The notes beneath the pieces were generated by a model that was given only the letters and a program-made list of their open reading frames with translations, was not told where the DNA came from and searched no databases. Positions 7,262-14,994 of a stretch of DNA of 22,804 nt are shown here, piece after piece (the first letter of the stretch is position 1; each line of letters starts with the position of its first letter). A program made the translations under genes and the position numbers. The DNA comes from DAIRET01 sp036795455 (lineage in GTDB: Bacteria; Bacteroidota; Ignavibacteria; Ignavibacteriales; Ignavibacteriaceae): NCBI GenBank assembly GCA_036795455.1, contig DAIRET010000026.1:1-22804 (forward strand), in the 5' to 3' direction.

Positions 7262-9140
7262 TTTTTCCGAATATAAAATATTATCCAAAGTAAGCACTCC
7301 ACAGGATATAAGAGATTTTTCAATTCACGATCTGAAAGACCTGTGCAGCGATATACGTCAGTTTATGATTGACGTTATTTCGAAAATCGGAGGGCATTTC
7401 GGCGGAGGTTTAGGTACAGCAGAACTTGCAGTTGCTCTGCATAAAGCATTTAATACACCACACGACCTTATTGTGTGGGATACCGGGCATCAAGCATATC
7501 CGCACAAAATATTGACGGGCAGGAAAGATAAACTACATACAATACGCCAGTTAAATGGAATATCCGGTTTCTTAAAAAGAAGTGAAAGCGAATACGATGC
7601 TTTCGGTGCAGGACATGCATCAACTTCAATTTCAGCAGCACTCGGTATGGCTGTCGCCCAGAGACTTAATAAAGAAGGAAGAAAAGTTGTTGCCGTTATT
7701 GGAGACGGAGCAATGACCGGCGGTATGGCTTACGAAGCAATGAACAACACAGGTGTCTTAAAAGCTGATTTAGTAGTAGTTCTTAATGATAACCAGATGT
7801 CGATAGCTCCGAATGTCTGGCAGATATCAAACTACTTTACGGAATTGATAGCTCACCCTGACTATAATAAATTCAAAGGATATGTTTGGGACCTTACAGG
7901 GAAACTCGATCAATTTGGAGATAGACTAAGAAAAATTGCCGGAAGACTTGAAACCGGAATAAAAGCAGTTGTTACTCCGGGAATGTTGTTTGAAGCACTT
8001 GGATTTAGATATTTTGGACCAGTTAACGGGCACAATGTTCATAATCTAATTAAAATATTTGAGCAGGTTAAAGAATTAAAAGGACCGATTCTTACTCACA
8101 TTATTACCGAAAAAGGGAAAGGCTACAAACCGGCAGAAGGACACATTCAAAGACTTCATGCTTCAACTCCATTTGATAAATTAACGGGAATTGAGTTTAA
8201 AACCGCTTCGCTTCCTTCTTACACGAAAATATTCGGGAAAGCACTTGCACAAATAGTTAAAAATAATCCCAAAGTTGTAGGAATTACTGCTGCAATGCCG
8301 GATGGAACCGGTTTGGATACTCTTCAGAAAGAATGCCCGGAAAACTATTTCGACGTTGGAATAGCTGAAGAACATGCAATGACTTTTGCTGCAGGACTTG
8401 CTACACAGGGAATAATTCCGGTAGTTGCAATTTATTCAACATTTGTTCAAAGAGCCTTTGACCAAATAGTACATGACTGTGCTCTTCAAAAACTTCATGT
8501 TGTAATTGCACTTGACAGAGCAGGGCTGGTTGGCGCAGATGGACCTACTCATCATGGCTCTTTTGATTTATCATTTCTCCGTTTAATTCCGAATATTGTT
8601 GTAATGGCTCCGAAGGACGAAGCTGAATTGAGAGACATGCTGTATACCGCAGTTGAATATAAAGAAGGTCCGATAGTATTAAGGTATCCGCGTGGAAACG
8701 CTCTTGGTGTACCTCTTAAGGATTCTTTTTTACCGATTCCTATCGGCAAATCCGAAAGACTAATGCAGGGTAAAGATGTTGCTTTATTAGCTGTCGGTTC
8801 AATGGTTGATTATGCGTTAAAAGCAGCAGAGAAACTTAAAGATTGCAACATTGAAGCTGATGTTATTAATATGCGGTTCATTAAACCGCTTGATAATGAG
8901 ATGCTTGACTCAATTTCACGAAGTCATAAAAAAATAATTACTCTGGAAGAAAATTCTATCGTAGGCGGTTTCGGTTCCGGTGTTATGGAATACTTCTTCG
9001 AGAAAAACTACAAGAACGATATTCTAAGAATTGGTTTACCAGATCAGTTTGTTGATCACGGCACTCAGGCAGAACTTCATAAACTGCTTGAAATTGATCC
9101 GGAAGGTATTGTGAAAAAAACCCGTGGATTTATAAGTTGA
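7251..9140 (+). CDS. dxs: 1-deoxy-D-xylulose-5-phosphate synthase
   Basis: Dxs condenses pyruvate with glyceraldehyde 3-phosphate to start the non-mevalonate isoprenoid pathway, using thiamine diphosphate and magnesium in the cytoplasm. All landmarks are present in 629 residues: His49 in GGHFGGGLG, DTGHQAYPHKILTGR (77-91), the cofactor motif GDGAMTGGMAYEAMNN (151-166) with NDNQMS (179-184), Glu373 in AEEHAMTFAAGL, YSTFVQRAFDQ (395-405), and GADGPTHHGSFD (428-439). Length is close to the 620-residue E. coli enzyme. A second ATG at 7254 is better spaced from a GAGAG stretch (7243-7247) and may be the true start, removing one Met. It overlaps xseB, suggesting translational coupling. Confidence 0.97.
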   Translation: MMNDFSEYKILSKVSTPQDIRDFSIHDLKDLCSDIRQFMIDVISKIGGHFGGGLGTAELAVALHKAFNTPHDLIVWDTGHQAYPHKILTGRKDKLHTIRQLNGISGFLKRSESEYDAFGAGHASTSISAALGMAVAQRLNKEGRKVVAVIGDGAMTGGMAYEAMNNTGVLKADLVVVLNDNQMSIAPNVWQISNYFTELIAHPDYNKFKGYVWDLTGKLDQFGDRLRKIAGRLETGIKAVVTPGMLFEALGFRYFGPVNGHNVHNLIKIFEQVKELKGPILTHIITEKGKGYKPAEGHIQRLHASTPFDKLTGIEFKTASLPSYTKIFGKALAQIVKNNPKVVGITAAMPDGTGLDTLQKECPENYFDVGIAEEHAMTFAAGLATQGIIPVVAIYSTFVQRAFDQIVHDCALQKLHVVIALDRAGLVGADGPTHHGSFDLSFLRLIPNIVVMAPKDEAELRDMLYTAVEYKEGPIVLRYPRGNALGVPLKDSFLPIPIGKSERLMQGKDVALLAVGSMVDYALKAAEKLKDCNIEADVINMRFIKPLDNEMLDSISRSHKKIITLEENSIVGGFGSGVMEYFFEKNYKNDILRIGLPDQFVDHGTQAELHKLLEIDPEGIVKKTRGFIS

Positions 9141-9163
9141 AATAAATTAATTTGTAAAGAAAG

Positions 9164-10165
9164 ATGAAGAAACTGAATATAGCGGTTATTGGTTTGGGCA
9201 GAATTGCCCGGTTGATTCATCTGCCTTTAATTTCGGGTCTTACTAATTTTTCAATAAATGCCGTTTCAGATATAGATAAGAATAAACTAAAATCCGTTTC
9301 GGAAAAATTTAAAATCAAAAACGCCTTTACTGATTACACCGAGTGCTTTCAGAATGATGAGATAGATTTAGTAATTATCTCTACTCCCACTATACTACAT
9401 AAAGAAATTGCACTTCACTGTATTAATTGCGGAAAAAATGTTCTAATTGAAAAACCTATTGCAAGAAATCATAAAGAAGCATTTGAGATTGTCGAGGCAG
9501 CTAAAAAAAAGAGAGTGTCCGTTTTTATCGGGATGAATATGCGATTCAGACCGGATTTAATGCTTCTTAAAAGTATTTTATCTTCTAATGAAATTGGGAA
9601 TCCCTTTTTTTTGAAATGCCGCTGGTTCAGAAGACAGAGCAGCGATGCAGCATGGTTTGTAAGGAAAGAAGATGCAGGGGGCGGGGTAATGCTCGACCTT
9701 GGAATCGTTTTACTTGACATTGCCTTATGGCTGCTTGATTTTGAGGAGATTGTTTCTGTATCGGCTCAAAATTATTCAATAAATACAAAAAGCGTTGAAG
9801 ATACATCAATTTGTTTGTTGAGAAATAAAAACGACGCAACAATTTCTATTGAAACAAGCTGGTCGATTGAAGAAGAAAATGATTCGTTTTGCCTTGAAGT
9901 TTTTGGCTCAAAGGGGAGTGTATCGCTGACACCGCAGCAGTTAAATAAAGTAATCAACAATAGGAAAATCGAATTAACCTCATCGGGCTCGGTTAAAACA
10001 GAAGAACTCTACAAGAAATCTTATTCGAACCAATTAAAACATATTGCCGGGTTAATAGACCGCGGTGTTGTTACTTGCAATGGTGCAGAAGAATCTCTTT
10101 ATACTATGAAAATAGTAGAGAAGATTTATAAATCGGCTGTTCAGAAGGAAGAAATTAAATTATGA
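9164..10165 (+). CDS. Gfo/Idh/MocA-family oxidoreductase-like protein lacking the usual catalytic His
   Basis: The 333 residues show an N-terminal Rossmann fold with VIGLGRIARLIHLPLI (8-23) and Asp36 ending the second strand, typical of NAD(P) binding. The family lysine is kept in LIEKPIA (94-100, Lys97). The C-terminal alpha/beta domain has the GGGVMLDLG motif (172-180), but the next positions read IVLLD where most members have xHxxD: Val182 replaces the catalytic His while Asp185 is kept. It may act on an unusual substrate, use another residue, or act as a sensor. Usual relatives oxidise sugars or inositols. It overlaps the response regulator gene by ATGA. The start is 23 nt after dxs. Confidence 0.87.
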   Translation: MKKLNIAVIGLGRIARLIHLPLISGLTNFSINAVSDIDKNKLKSVSEKFKIKNAFTDYTECFQNDEIDLVIISTPTILHKEIALHCINCGKNVLIEKPIARNHKEAFEIVEAAKKKRVSVFIGMNMRFRPDLMLLKSILSSNEIGNPFFLKCRWFRRQSSDAAWFVRKEDAGGGVMLDLGIVLLDIALWLLDFEEIVSVSAQNYSINTKSVEDTSICLLRNKNDATISIETSWSIEEENDSFCLEVFGSKGSVSLTPQQLNKVINNRKIELTSSGSVKTEELYKKSYSNQLKHIAGLIDRGVVTCNGAEESLYTMKIVEKIYKSAVQKEEIKL

Positions 10166-10857
10166 AAAAAAAGATACTTTTAGTTGATGATGAAAAAGAT
10201 ATTGTTGAATTTTTAAAATACAATCTTGAACTCGAAGACTTTGACGTAATTACTGCATTCAACGGCAGCCAGGCTATTGATTCACTTAAGCTGAATCCTG
10301 ATATGGTAATACTTGATATTATGATGCCGAAAATGAACGGTTTTGAAGTCTGTAAAGCAATAAGAGAATCGAAAGAGTATAAAAATCTACCGGTGATTTT
10401 TCTAACAGCAAAATCATCCGAAGTAGATGAAGTGCTCGGTCTTGAGTTGGGAGCGAATGACTTTATTCAGAAACCGATTTCTCCTAAAAAACTTATTGCA
10501 CGTGTTAAATCGAATTTTCGGAAAGTAACTGTTAATACAACACCAGAGTCGGAACAAGCACCGGTCATTAAAATCGGGCCCCTTGTAATAGACAGAGAAA
10601 GATATATTATTTCGATAAACGATAACGAAAAAGTATTTCCCCGGAAAGAATTTGAACTTCTTTATTATTTAGCGAGTAACCCTGGTGTAGTTCATAGCCG
10701 GGAAAGCCTTCTTAAAAATGTTTGGGGCTCGGATGTTTATGTGGTTGATAGAACAGTTGACGTTCACATAAGAAAAATTCGTGAAAAACTTGATGTTTAC
10801 TCGCATTTGATAGAGACTTTAAAAGGGGTGGGCTATCGCTTTAAAGAGGACAATTAG
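10162..10857 (+). CDS. OmpR/PhoB-family response regulator
   Basis: The 231 residues divide into a receiver domain (1-120) and a winged-helix DNA-binding domain (about 134-231). The receiver has the acidic pair Asp9/Asp10, the phosphoacceptor Asp52 in VILDIMMPKMNG, Thr82 and Lys104 (QKPIS). The effector shows FPRKEFELLYYLASNPG, VHSRESLLKNVWG and VDVHIRKIREKLD, then the wing hairpin KGVGYRFKE, as in PhoB. It should bind direct-repeat operators when phosphorylated. It overlaps the Gfo/Idh/MocA gene by four bases and precedes the histidine kinase, its presumed partner. The target regulon is not visible. Resemblance to PhoB does not prove a role in phosphate sensing. Confidence 0.94.
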   Translation: MKKKILLVDDEKDIVEFLKYNLELEDFDVITAFNGSQAIDSLKLNPDMVILDIMMPKMNGFEVCKAIRESKEYKNLPVIFLTAKSSEVDEVLGLELGANDFIQKPISPKKLIARVKSNFRKVTVNTTPESEQAPVIKIGPLVIDRERYIISINDNEKVFPRKEFELLYYLASNPGVVHSRESLLKNVWGSDVYVVDRTVDVHIRKIREKLDVYSHLIETLKGVGYRFKEDN

Positions 10858-11011
10858 AAACATTTCATTACAACTTAGAAGTTTTGCCTACTTCAAAGAA
10901 ATTCTAATCTTTGATATTTGCGCTTTACTTTTACTCTCTTTCTATTTCGGATTTAACGATGAATTAAAGATTGCAATAGCATTTTTACTCGTTTTAACCA
11001 TATTACTCTTC
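10853..11011 (+). other. In-frame membrane-helix coding stretch upstream of the kinase with no standard start codon
   Basis: The kinase reading frame is open back to a TAA at 10820-10822. Translated in that frame the stretch gives a basic start (RNISLQLRS), then two strongly hydrophobic segments, EILIFDICALLLLSFYFGF and IAIAFLLVLTILLFVMI, joined by a short NDELK loop. This is what the N-terminus of a membrane-bound PhoR-like kinase should look like. However, the frame has no ATG, GTG or TTG between the TAA and the GTG at 11009. The best non-standard candidates are ATT at 10853, which overlaps the regulator's TAG stop, and ATT at 10862. A GAGGA stretch at 10846-10850 lies just upstream. Confidence 0.65.
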
Positions 11012-11875
11012 GTGATGATTAAAAAGAAAAGTGAAAAGCGAATTGAAGAAATTAGAAGCGTAATTCAAAACATTAAAAGGAACAATTATTCTTCACCCGA
11101 TAAGATAAAACTTCAGAAGAGCCTCTTCATTTTAGAGGATGAAATCAGGGAGATGTTCATAAAGAACAAAGAAGCTATCGAATACTTGAAAAAATTAGAG
11201 AGAATGAGAACAGAGTTTCTTGCAAATGTATCGCATGAATTAAGGACTCCTATTTTTGCAGTACAGGGATATATTGAGACATTGCTTAACGGAGCAATTA
11301 ATGATGAAAAAGTGAATAAGTATTTTCTCGAAAAAGCGAACACGCATACAATCAGCCTTAGCAATCTTTTAAATGATCTGATAGATATTTCAATGATTGA
11401 ATCGGGTGAAATGCGAATGAGTTTTAGGTACTTCAATATCGGGGAATATCTTTCCGGTTTAATCAATGATTTCATTCCTTTGGCAAATAGCAAGAACCTC
11501 GAATTGATTTTTCACCCTGTTAGGAAGAATTTGAAATTGTACGGGGACAAAAACCGGTTAAAACAGGTAATAACAAATCTGCTTGAAAATGCAATTAAAT
11601 ATACCGAGAGCGGCTCAATAGAAGTAATTGTTGAAGAAGAAGATAGAACCGGGAAAATTATTATAAAAGACAGCGGTATCGGAATTGCCCCTGAAGATAA
11701 AGAACGAATTTTCGAAAGATTTTACAGGGTAGACAAAGCTCGTTCAAAAGATGTGGGAGGAACCGGGCTGGGGCTGGCAATTGTTAAACACATTGTTGAA
11801 GCGCATGGCTCAAAAATTGAACTTCAAAGCGAAATCGGTACCGGGTCAACTTTCTTTTTTAGATTAAAAAAATAA
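11012..11875 (+). CDS. PhoR-like sensor histidine kinase
   Basis: From the first ATG the product has 287 residues. It shows a helical linker (1-65), the dimerisation/phosphoacceptor domain with H-box FLANVSHELRTP (69-80, His75), and a HATPase domain with N-box NLLENAIKYT (189-198), G1 box DSGIGIAPED (220-229), F-box ERFYRVD (235-241) and G2 box GGTGLGLAI (249-257). All key kinase residues are intact. It should autophosphorylate on His75 and pass the phosphate to Asp52 of the regulator upstream. Beginning at 11012 it would have no membrane segment, yet two such segments are encoded in frame just before, so the true N-terminus is probably earlier. No sensor domain of notable size is seen in either version. 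Confidence 0.92.
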   Translation: MMIKKKSEKRIEEIRSVIQNIKRNNYSSPDKIKLQKSLFILEDEIREMFIKNKEAIEYLKKLERMRTEFLANVSHELRTPIFAVQGYIETLLNGAINDEKVNKYFLEKANTHTISLSNLLNDLIDISMIESGEMRMSFRYFNIGEYLSGLINDFIPLANSKNLELIFHPVRKNLKLYGDKNRLKQVITNLLENAIKYTESGSIEVIVEEEDRTGKIIIKDSGIGIAPEDKERIFERFYRVDKARSKDVGGTGLGLAIVKHIVEAHGSKIELQSEIGTGSTFFFRLKK

Positions 11876-12000
11876 GTACTCGCAATCCTCCAAAATCATT
11901 GAAAATCTGTATTTATTACGTTTTGTGTTGATATTTTATACACTTTATGAAAAGTGATGTGAACTGTAATAGAATAGTAACTGTTTTAAACAAAAATAAA

Positions 12001-12031
12001 TTGACTTAAGAGTATAGATTTCTTAAATTTG
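12001..12031 (+). promoter_or_regulatory. Bacteroidota-type promoter for rplU-rpmA-mdh
   Basis: TTG (12001-12003, within TTGACT) and TAAATTTG (12024-12031) are separated by 20 nt, matching the TTG/TAnnTTTG promoter of Bacteroidota exactly. Transcription would begin near 12038, leaving a leader of about 25 nt before the rplU ATG at 12063. Confidence 0.7.
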
Positions 12032-12062
12032 CAACTTCATTTTTGATAAAAGAGGTAAAGAA

Positions 12063-12371
12063 ATGTTAGCTGTTGTTGATATTTTAGGACAACAATTTAA
12101 AGTAGCTGAAAATGAGAAACACTATGTGCCGAAAATCGAAGCAGAACCTGAAACTGAAATAACTTTTGATTCAGTACTGCTTTACACAGATGAAACAGGT
12201 ACAAAAATTGGGACTCCTTTTTTGACAGACGTTAAAGTTCAAGCAAAAGTTATTGAACATGTTAAAGACGATAAAGTGATTGTCTTTAAAAAGAAAAGAA
12301 GAAAAAGTTATAGAAGACTTAAAGGTCATAGACAAAACTTGACCCGAATTGAAGTTATTAAAATAGGTTAA
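12063..12371 (+). CDS. rplU: 50S ribosomal protein L21
   Basis: The 102-residue protein is the usual length for L21, a 23S rRNA-binding protein of the large subunit. The C-terminal rRNA-contacting signature is plain: FKKKRRKSYRRLKGHRQNLT (residues 75-94). The N-terminal strand LAVVDILGQQFKV replaces the commoner IGGKQY form. An AGAGG at 12050-12054 precedes the ATG. It leads the conserved L21-L27 pair and follows a well-formed promoter. The upstream kinase gene ends 187 nt earlier, so this is a new transcription unit. Confidence 0.96.
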   Translation: MLAVVDILGQQFKVAENEKHYVPKIEAEPETEITFDSVLLYTDETGTKIGTPFLTDVKVQAKVIEHVKDDKVIVFKKKRRKSYRRLKGHRQNLTRIEVIKIG

Positions 12372-12387
12372 TTTTAGGAGAAGCATT

Positions 12388-12645
12388 ATGGCTCATAAAA
12401 AAGGACAAGGCTCTACAAGGAATGGTAGAGATAGTAATGCACAAAGGCTTGGTATAAAAAGATTCGGTGGAGAATCCGTTCTTGCCGGCTCAATTATTGT
12501 TCGTCAAAGAGGAACTAAATTCCATCCAGGCGAAAATGTAAAAAGAGGCGGAGATGATACTCTTTTTGCAGTTGCAGACGGTACCGTTAAATTTACTGTC
12601 GGGCGCGGTGATAGGCAATTCGTTTCTGTATTACCAACTCAATAA
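12388..12645 (+). CDS. rpmA: 50S ribosomal protein L27
   Basis: The 85-residue protein begins AHKKGQGSTRNGRDSNAQRL and continues with GIKRFGGESVLAGSIIVRQR and KFHPGENVKRGGDDTLFA, the hallmarks of L27, whose N-terminal tail reaches the peptidyl-transferase centre. No N-terminal extension of the Firmicutes kind, which needs proteolytic removal, is present: GQGST follows the AHKK start directly. AGGAG at 12376-12380 lies 7 nt before the ATG. It is the second gene after rplU (16-nt gap). Confidence 0.97.
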   Translation: MAHKKGQGSTRNGRDSNAQRLGIKRFGGESVLAGSIIVRQRGTKFHPGENVKRGGDDTLFAVADGTVKFTVGRGDRQFVSVLPTQ

Positions 12646-12657
12646 CAGGTTTTGCCT

Positions 12658-13584
12658 ATGAGAAAAATCACTGTTATTGGAGCAGGTAATGTTGGAGCAA
12701 CTACTGCTCAAAGAATTGCAGAAAAGCATTTAGCCGAAAAAGTTATTCTCGTAGACATATTAGAAGGAATACCTCAGGGGAAATCTCTTGACATGTGGCA
12801 AAGTGCCCCGGTCGAAGAATTTGATGCGGCAGTAATCGGAAGTAACTCATATGACCTAACCCAAAATTCCGATATTGTTGTAATTACAGCAGGACTTGCA
12901 AGGAAACCGGGTATGTCCAGGGATGACCTGCTTCATGCCAATACGAAAATTGTTAAATCCGTTACAGAACATGTCGTTGAAAAATCACCAAATAGTATTT
13001 TGATAGTTGTTTCCAATCCACTTGATGTTATGTCTTATGTTGCATTAAAAGTTAGCGGGTTTGAAAAACATCGTGTTATCGGTATGGCGGGAGTTCTGGA
13101 TTCGGCAAGATTTAGATTATTCATTGCTGAAGAATTACAGGTTTCAGTTAGAGATGTACACGCAATGGTGTTGGGCGGACACGGTGATTCTATGGTTCCG
13201 CTTGTAAGATATTCAACAGTTTCCGGGATACCGGTTTCGGAATTAATATCTGAAAAAAGAATTGATGAATTAGTCAATAGGGCAAGAAACGGTGGAATTG
13301 AGATCGTTAATCATTTGAAGACCGGAAGTGCATATTACGCCCCTTCTTCGTCAACTGTAGAAATGGTTGAAGCGATTGCCAGAAATGGAAAAAGATTATT
13401 ACCATGCTCGGTCTGGCTTGAGGGAGAGTACGGATTGAATAATGTTTTTTGCGGTGTTCCTGTTAAACTCGGAAGCAAAGGGGTTGAAGAAGTCATTGAA
13501 TTGAAATTAACGCCTGAAGAAAACACAGCATTAAAAAAATCAGCCGATGACGTTGCGGCGAATATTGCTAAACTAAATATTTGA
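12658..13584 (+). CDS. mdh: Malate dehydrogenase (LDH-like type)
   Basis: This enzyme interconverts malate and oxaloacetate with NAD in the citric acid cycle. The 308 residues show the nucleotide loop GAGNVGATTAQ (8-18), Asp33 after the second strand (favouring NAD over NADP), and the substrate loop ARKPGMSRDD with Arg82 and Arg88; Arg82 is the residue type expected for malate. Also present are Asn120, DSARFR (148-153) and the catalytic His175 in GGHGD. The sequence strongly resembles Chlorobi-type malate dehydrogenases as I know them. I chose ATG 12658 over the in-frame TTG at 12652 because MRKITVIGAG is the family's normal N-terminus. It lies 12 nt after rpmA; tRNA-Ala begins 12 nt after its stop codon. 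Confidence 0.95.
   Translation: MRKITVIGAGNVGATTAQRIAEKHLAEKVILVDILEGIPQGKSLDMWQSAPVEEFDAAVIGSNSYDLTQNSDIVVITAGLARKPGMSRDDLLHANTKIVKSVTEHVVEKSPNSILIVVSNPLDVMSYVALKVSGFEKHRVIGMAGVLDSARFRLFIAEELQVSVRDVHAMVLGGHGDSMVPLVRYSTVSGIPVSELISEKRIDELVNRARNGGIEIVNHLKTGSAYYAPSSSTVEMVEAIARNGKRLLPCSVWLEGEYGLNNVFCGVPVKLGSKGVEEVIELKLTPEENTALKKSADDVAANIAKLNI
13553..13583 (+). promoter_or_regulatory. Possible tRNA promoter inside the 3' end of mdh
   Basis: TTG (13553-13555) and AATATTTG (13576-13583) are 20 nt apart, the same spacing as at rplU. The -7 box departs from TAnnTTTG at one base. The predicted start, near 13590, is only a few bases before the mature tRNA 5' end at 13596. Confidence 0.35.
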
Positions 13585-13595
13585 TTTTTGCAATT

Positions 13596-13668
<73 letters not shown>

Positions 13669-13674
13669 CTCTTT

Positions 13675-13703
13675 AAGACTCACTTTTTGTGGGTCTTTTT
13701 TTT
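13675..13703 (+). terminator. Rho-independent terminator after tRNA-Ala
   Basis: AAGACTCAC (13675-13683) pairs with GTGGGTCTT (13689-13697), with one T-G pair, around a TTTTT loop. A run of T continues to 13703. It ends the rplU-rpmA-mdh-tRNA unit. Confidence 0.85.
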
Positions 13704-13764
13704 GCGAAGTATCTTTCCGTATTTCCTTTACAGCTATTTAACCAATTACACTTACTTATTCCTC

Positions 13765-13795
13765 TTTGAACACTCACTTTTCATCCTTATTTTTG
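13765..13795 (+). promoter_or_regulatory. Bacteroidota-type promoter for the two PLP enzyme genes
   Basis: TTTG (13765-13768) and TATTTTTG (13788-13795) are separated by 19 nt, a full match to the TTTG/TAnnTTTG pattern. Transcription would begin near 13802, about 30 nt before the ATG at 13832. This leader is too short for a SAM riboswitch. Confidence 0.65.
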
Positions 13796-13831
13796 CGCAA
13801 ATCAATTTATTCATTTCTATAGGACTACAAA

Positions 13832-14965
13832 ATGGGATTTTCCACATTAGCAATACACTCCGGGCAGGAGCCAGATTCAGCTACAGGTGCAGTTATTACA
13901 CCGGTTTATATGACTTCCACATATGCACAGGAAGAGTATGGAAAAAGTAAAGGATACAAATACGGCAGAACAAATAATCTAACCCGTTCTTCGCTTGAAA
14001 AGAATATTTCAACCCTTGAAAAAGGAAAGTACGGCATAGCTTTCGGAAGCGGGGTTGCTGCAATCCACAGTTTAATGAGTTTATTGAAAGCCGGCGATCA
14101 TGTAATAGTGGGCGATAATGTTTACGGTGGCACTTATAGACTTTTTGAATTTGTAATGCGTAATCTTGCACTTGATTTTTCATGGGTAGATACATCCGAT
14201 TTGTCCAACGTGGAAAAAGCGATTAAACCGAATTCGAAAATGCTTTACCTCGAAACCCCCACAAACCCTCTGCTAACGCTTACAGATCTTAAAGCAGCTG
14301 CCGAATTAGCAACTGATAATAATCTTATTTCTGTAGCGGATAATACATTTATGAGTCCTTATTTTCAAAACCCGTTATCTTTCGGAATTGATATAGTAGT
14401 ACATAGTACAACAAAATATTTGAATGGACATAGTGATGTTATAGGCGGGATTGTAATTACAAATAATGAAGAATATGAGAAAAAAATCCGCTTTGTGCAA
14501 AATGCAGTAGGAGCGATTCCATCACCGTTTGATTGCTGGCTTACATTACGGGCGACCAAAACACTTGCACTAAGAATGGAACGACACAATTCCAATGCAC
14601 TAACTCTGGCAAAACATTTTTCGGAACATCAGAAGATTAAAAAAGTAATTTACCCGGGGCTGCCACTGCATCCTCATCATGAACTCGCAAAAAAGCAAAT
14701 GAGCGGTTTCGGGGGAATGGTGTCAATTGAATTAGATAGTGTTGACGCTGCAATTCAGCTAATGAATAAGGTGAAAATTTTCACACTCGCAGAAAGTCTT
14801 GGTGGAGTTGAAAGTCTACTCTGTCATCCTTTTTCAATGACACATGCTTCGGTACCGGTTGAAGTAAAAGAGAAAATCGGTTTGTCCGATAGATTGGTAA
14901 GGTTATCTGTCGGTGTGGAAGATATTGAAGACTTAATTGAAGATATTGAATCGGCTTTGAAATAA
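13832..14965 (+). CDS. Cystathionine gamma-synthase/gamma-lyase-type PLP enzyme
   Basis: This 377-residue protein belongs to the Cys/Met metabolism PLP family (fold type I). The cofactor lysine is Lys195 in HSTTKYLNGHSDVIGG, with Asp170 in VADNTF below the pyridine ring and YGRTNN (44-49) reaching the neighbouring subunit's cofactor. The active-site tyrosine lies in NVYGGTYR (96-103), where Gly100 marks the gamma-synthase/gamma-lyase side of the family and argues against methionine gamma-lyase, which has Cys there. ESLGGVESLLCHPFSMTHAS near the C-terminus fits both. It should act in transsulfuration between cysteine, cystathionine and homocysteine; direction cannot be decided from sequence. 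It has its own promoter and is followed 29 nt later by a paralogue. Confidence 0.9.
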   Translation: MGFSTLAIHSGQEPDSATGAVITPVYMTSTYAQEEYGKSKGYKYGRTNNLTRSSLEKNISTLEKGKYGIAFGSGVAAIHSLMSLLKAGDHVIVGDNVYGGTYRLFEFVMRNLALDFSWVDTSDLSNVEKAIKPNSKMLYLETPTNPLLTLTDLKAAAELATDNNLISVADNTFMSPYFQNPLSFGIDIVVHSTTKYLNGHSDVIGGIVITNNEEYEKKIRFVQNAVGAIPSPFDCWLTLRATKTLALRMERHNSNALTLAKHFSEHQKIKKVIYPGLPLHPHHELAKKQMSGFGGMVSIELDSVDAAIQLMNKVKIFTLAESLGGVESLLCHPFSMTHASVPVEVKEKIGLSDRLVRLSVGVEDIEDLIEDIESALK

Positions 14966-14994
14966 TCGAACAACAGTTACTTTAAGGAGGCGTT

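Noticed and set aside
13704..13831. SAM or other sulfur-related riboswitch before the PLP genes
   Set aside because: The predicted leader is only about 30 nt and I could see no multi-stem structure in the spacer.
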